A stretch of DNA of 64,000 nucleotides from assembly GCF_002563715.1 (NCBI RefSeq), contig NZ_PDJJ01000001.1:1736001-1800000 (forward strand), written 5' to 3'. The notes beneath the pieces are model-generated. The model was not told where the DNA came from and did not search any database. It was given only the letters and a program-made list of their open reading frames with translations. Position 1 is the stretch's first letter, and the number at the start of each line of letters is the position of its first letter. Origin of the DNA: Isoptericola jiangsuensis (GTDB lineage: Bacteria > Actinomycetota > Actinomycetes > Actinomycetales > Cellulomonadaceae). Of the stretch, positions 62,586 to 64,000 are shown in pieces. Both the position numbers and the translations under genes were made by a program.

Positions 62586-63779
62586 GTGGACCTTGATCCA
62601 GGAACGATCGTCCTCTACCTCGTCCTGATCGCGTTCGTGATCTTCGTGGTCACGGCCCTGTTCAAGATGGTGCGGGTCGTCCCGCAGGCGACGGCGCTCA
62701 TCATCGAGCGCCTGGGCCGGTACAACAAGACGTTCGACCCGGGCCTGCACTGGCTCGTGCCGTTCATCGACAAGGTCCGGGCCGGGGTGGACCTGCGCGA
62801 GCAGGTCGTCTCGTTCCCGCCGCAACCCGTCATCACGTCGGACAACCTCGTGGTGAGCATCGACACCGTCATCTACTTCCAGGTGACCGAGCCGAAGTCC
62901 GCGGTGTACGAGATCGCGAACTACATCACCGGTATCGAGCAGCTGACCGTCACCACCCTGCGCAACGTCGTCGGCTCGATGGACCTCGAGCAGACGCTGA
63001 CCAGCCGTGACCAGATCAACGGCCAGCTCCGCGGCGTCCTCGACGAGGCGACGGGGCGCTGGGGCGTCCGCGTCAACCGGGTCGAGCTGAAGTCGATCGA
63101 CCCGCCCGCGTCCGTGCAGGGTGCGATGGAGCAGCAGATGCGTGCCGAGCGCGACCGCCGCGCCACCATCCTCACCGCGGAGGGTGTCAAGCAGTCGCAG
63201 ATCCTCACCGCCGAGGGTGAGAAGCAGTCGCAGATCCTGCGGGCCGAGGGTGACGCGCAGTCGCAGATCCTGCGGGCCGAGGGTGAGGCGCGCGCGATCC
63301 TCCAGGTGTTCGGCGCCATCCACGAGGGCAACCCGGACCCGAAGCTGCTGGCCTACCAGTACCTGCAGATGCTGCCGGAGATCGCGAACGGCACGTCGTC
63401 GAAGCTGTGGGTCGTGCCGACGGAGTTCACCGCGGCCCTCGGCTCCATCGCCAAGGGGTTCGGCGGGACGCCGGGGACGCCGGGCATCCCGGCCGAGCCG
63501 GTGGACGACGACGGCGACGGCGGGGCGCGTGCCGGTCTCAGGGCCGCGCTCGGCAGCACCGGTCTGCAGGACCCGGGGGAGGCGCTGGCCGAGGCGCGCC
63601 GCCAGGCGGAGGCCGCCACGGCGGACGCCACGAGCTCGGGCACCCGGTCGGGTGCGCCGTTCGACCCGACGATCGAGCGGGGGCAGCGGCCGCAGGGCGA
63701 GGCCCCGCCGGCGCCGCCCGTGCCGCCGCAGCCGCGCACGCTCGGCGAGGACGACGCACCGCCGGCGCCGCAGCCGTAG
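62586..63779 (+). CDS. SPFH/Band-7 (stomatin/QmcA-like) membrane protein
   Basis: 397 aa. N-terminal TM (VLYLVLIAFVIFVVTALF), SPFH domain (about 30-190) with RLGRYNKTFDPGLHWLVPFID, then four consecutive 11-residue units beginning ILTAEGVKQSQ, a coiled-coil hendecad array used for oligomerisation, and a Pro/Ala/Gly-rich tail. Flotillin/stomatin-like proteins organise membrane microdomains. Forms the usual NfeD-SPFH pair. GTG start at 62586 with a weak ribosome-binding site (AAAAGAG). Confidence 0.9.
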   Translation: MDLDPGTIVLYLVLIAFVIFVVTALFKMVRVVPQATALIIERLGRYNKTFDPGLHWLVPFIDKVRAGVDLREQVVSFPPQPVITSDNLVVSIDTVIYFQVTEPKSAVYEIANYITGIEQLTVTTLRNVVGSMDLEQTLTSRDQINGQLRGVLDEATGRWGVRVNRVELKSIDPPASVQGAMEQQMRAERDRRATILTAEGVKQSQILTAEGEKQSQILRAEGDAQSQILRAEGEARAILQVFGAIHEGNPDPKLLAYQYLQMLPEIANGTSSKLWVVPTEFTAALGSIAKGFGGTPGTPGIPAEPVDDDGDGGARAGLRAALGSTGLQDPGEALAEARRQAEAATADATSSGTRSGAPFDPTIERGQRPQGEAPPAPPVPPQPRTLGEDDAPPAPQP

Positions 63780-63817
63780 CACGACGGCGGTCCGGGGGAC
63801 CGGGTCGCCGCAAGACT

Positions 63818-63860
63818 GCCGCAGGGCCGTCGCCCCTTCCGGGGGTGGCGGCCCTGCGGC
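63818..63860 (+). terminator. Terminator of the NfeD-SPFH operon
   Basis: About 19-bp stem, 63818-63836 against 63842-63860 with a few G-T pairs; the outer 12 bp (GCCGCAGGGCCG/CGGCCCTGCGGC) are perfect. Confidence 0.75.
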
Positions 63861-63884
63861 GTGCCCGTGCTCTCCCGTCTTGCG

Positions 63885-63900
63885 GAGTGAGTGCTCACTC
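63885..63900. promoter_or_regulatory. TetR-type operator
   Basis: GAGTGAG-TG-CTCACTC, 7-bp perfect arms, 15 bp before the TetR-like start. It lies between TTGCGG (63880-63885) and TTTAAC (63902-63907), a plausible promoter pair, so the regulator probably represses itself. Confidence 0.65.
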
Positions 63901-63915
63901 ATTTAACCTCGTCGC

Positions 63916-64000
63916 ATGATCACGCCCACCGCGACCCGGGCGGCCCCCATGACCCCCGACGACCGCCGCGCGGCGATCGTCGAGGCCGTGCTGCCGCTGG
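63916..64000 (+). CDS. TetR-family regulator, 3'-truncated by window edge
   Basis: Only 28 codons are present; PDDRRAAIVEAVLPL is the classic start of a TetR helix-turn-helix domain, and the upstream TetR-style operator agrees. ATG 63916 is 8-9 bp from the proposed -10, compatible with a leaderless message; ATG 63949 is an alternative start. Confidence 0.65.
   Translation, partial: MITPTATRAAPMTPDDRRAAIVEAVLPL

Overview
This 64 kb window is high-GC actinobacterial chromosome. The 16S sequence, the roughly 3.1-kb 23S rRNA, the SufBDC/SufR arrangement, FabG-FabI(InhA), SteA/SteB and the GlgC/GlgM pair all fit Actinobacteria. The 16S 5' region resembles Micrococcales of the Promicromonosporaceae/Cellulomonadaceae type (Cellulomonas, Isoptericola, Xylanimonas, Cellulosimicrobium); the genus cannot be fixed by eye. 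There is no phage, insertion sequence, CRISPR array or tRNA gene. Genes are packed tightly, with many ATGA/GTGA/TGATG start-stop overlaps.

Layout. (1) 1-5257: end of argG, then argH, a P-loop kinase, a 3-methyladenine DNA glycosylase and tyrS. (2) 5258-11163: one complete rRNA operon with promoter, RNase III-type processing stems, 16S-23S-5S (no spacer tRNA) and a strong terminator. (3) 11271-25221: an RGG-like repeat/TPR protein, then HAD phosphatase, a 63-aa protein, tlyA, nadK, recN, steA, steB, a degenerate MraY/WecA-like protein, murJ, pyrG and a Nudix hydrolase, which follows the order I remember for Rv1691-Rv1700 of M. tuberculosis. (4) 25307-28126 (minus): heme A synthase plus an ABC-2 exporter; then an HdeD-like protein. 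(5) 28882-35763: the SUF Fe-S assembly operon sufR-B-D-Rieske-C-S-U-T, with a CAAC-N6-GTTG SufR-type operator lying on its promoter. (6) 35804-40383: a secreted TolB-like propeller, an IclR regulator with a clear operator palindrome, and a minus-strand module of K+ channel, DUF1190-like lipoprotein, DUF350 membrane protein and glutathionylspermidine-synthase-like ATP-grasp. (7) 40597-46732: the most unusual locus, six translationally coupled genes encoding a response-regulator/PIG-L deacetylase fusion, an ATP-grasp ligase, a PHP phosphoesterase, a processive-type GT2 glycosyltransferase, a small membrane protein and a PAS sensor histidine kinase. (8) 46733-53297: formate/nitrite channel, ABC-F protein, an intergenic repeat cluster, SURF1, two small conserved proteins, fabG, fabI and sixA. 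(9) 53314-60998: serB, glgC and divergent glgM, membrane proteins, a rhomboid-like/DUF2156 protein, an SDR and an unknown gene. (10) 61112-64000: ABC ATPase, NfeD-like and SPFH proteins, and the start of a TetR regulator with an operator in its promoter.

How they work together: most genes are housekeeping (arginine and pyrimidine synthesis, translation, NAD kinase, DNA repair, envelope assembly, Fe-S biogenesis, fatty-acid synthesis, glucan synthesis, cytochrome oxidase assembly). The two accessory modules at 37830-40383 and 40597-46732 sit back to back and are the best candidates for undescribed biology. The second looks like a self-contained signalling plus glycan/metabolite-modification pathway, in which the kinase may control a deacetylase directly through the fused receiver domain.
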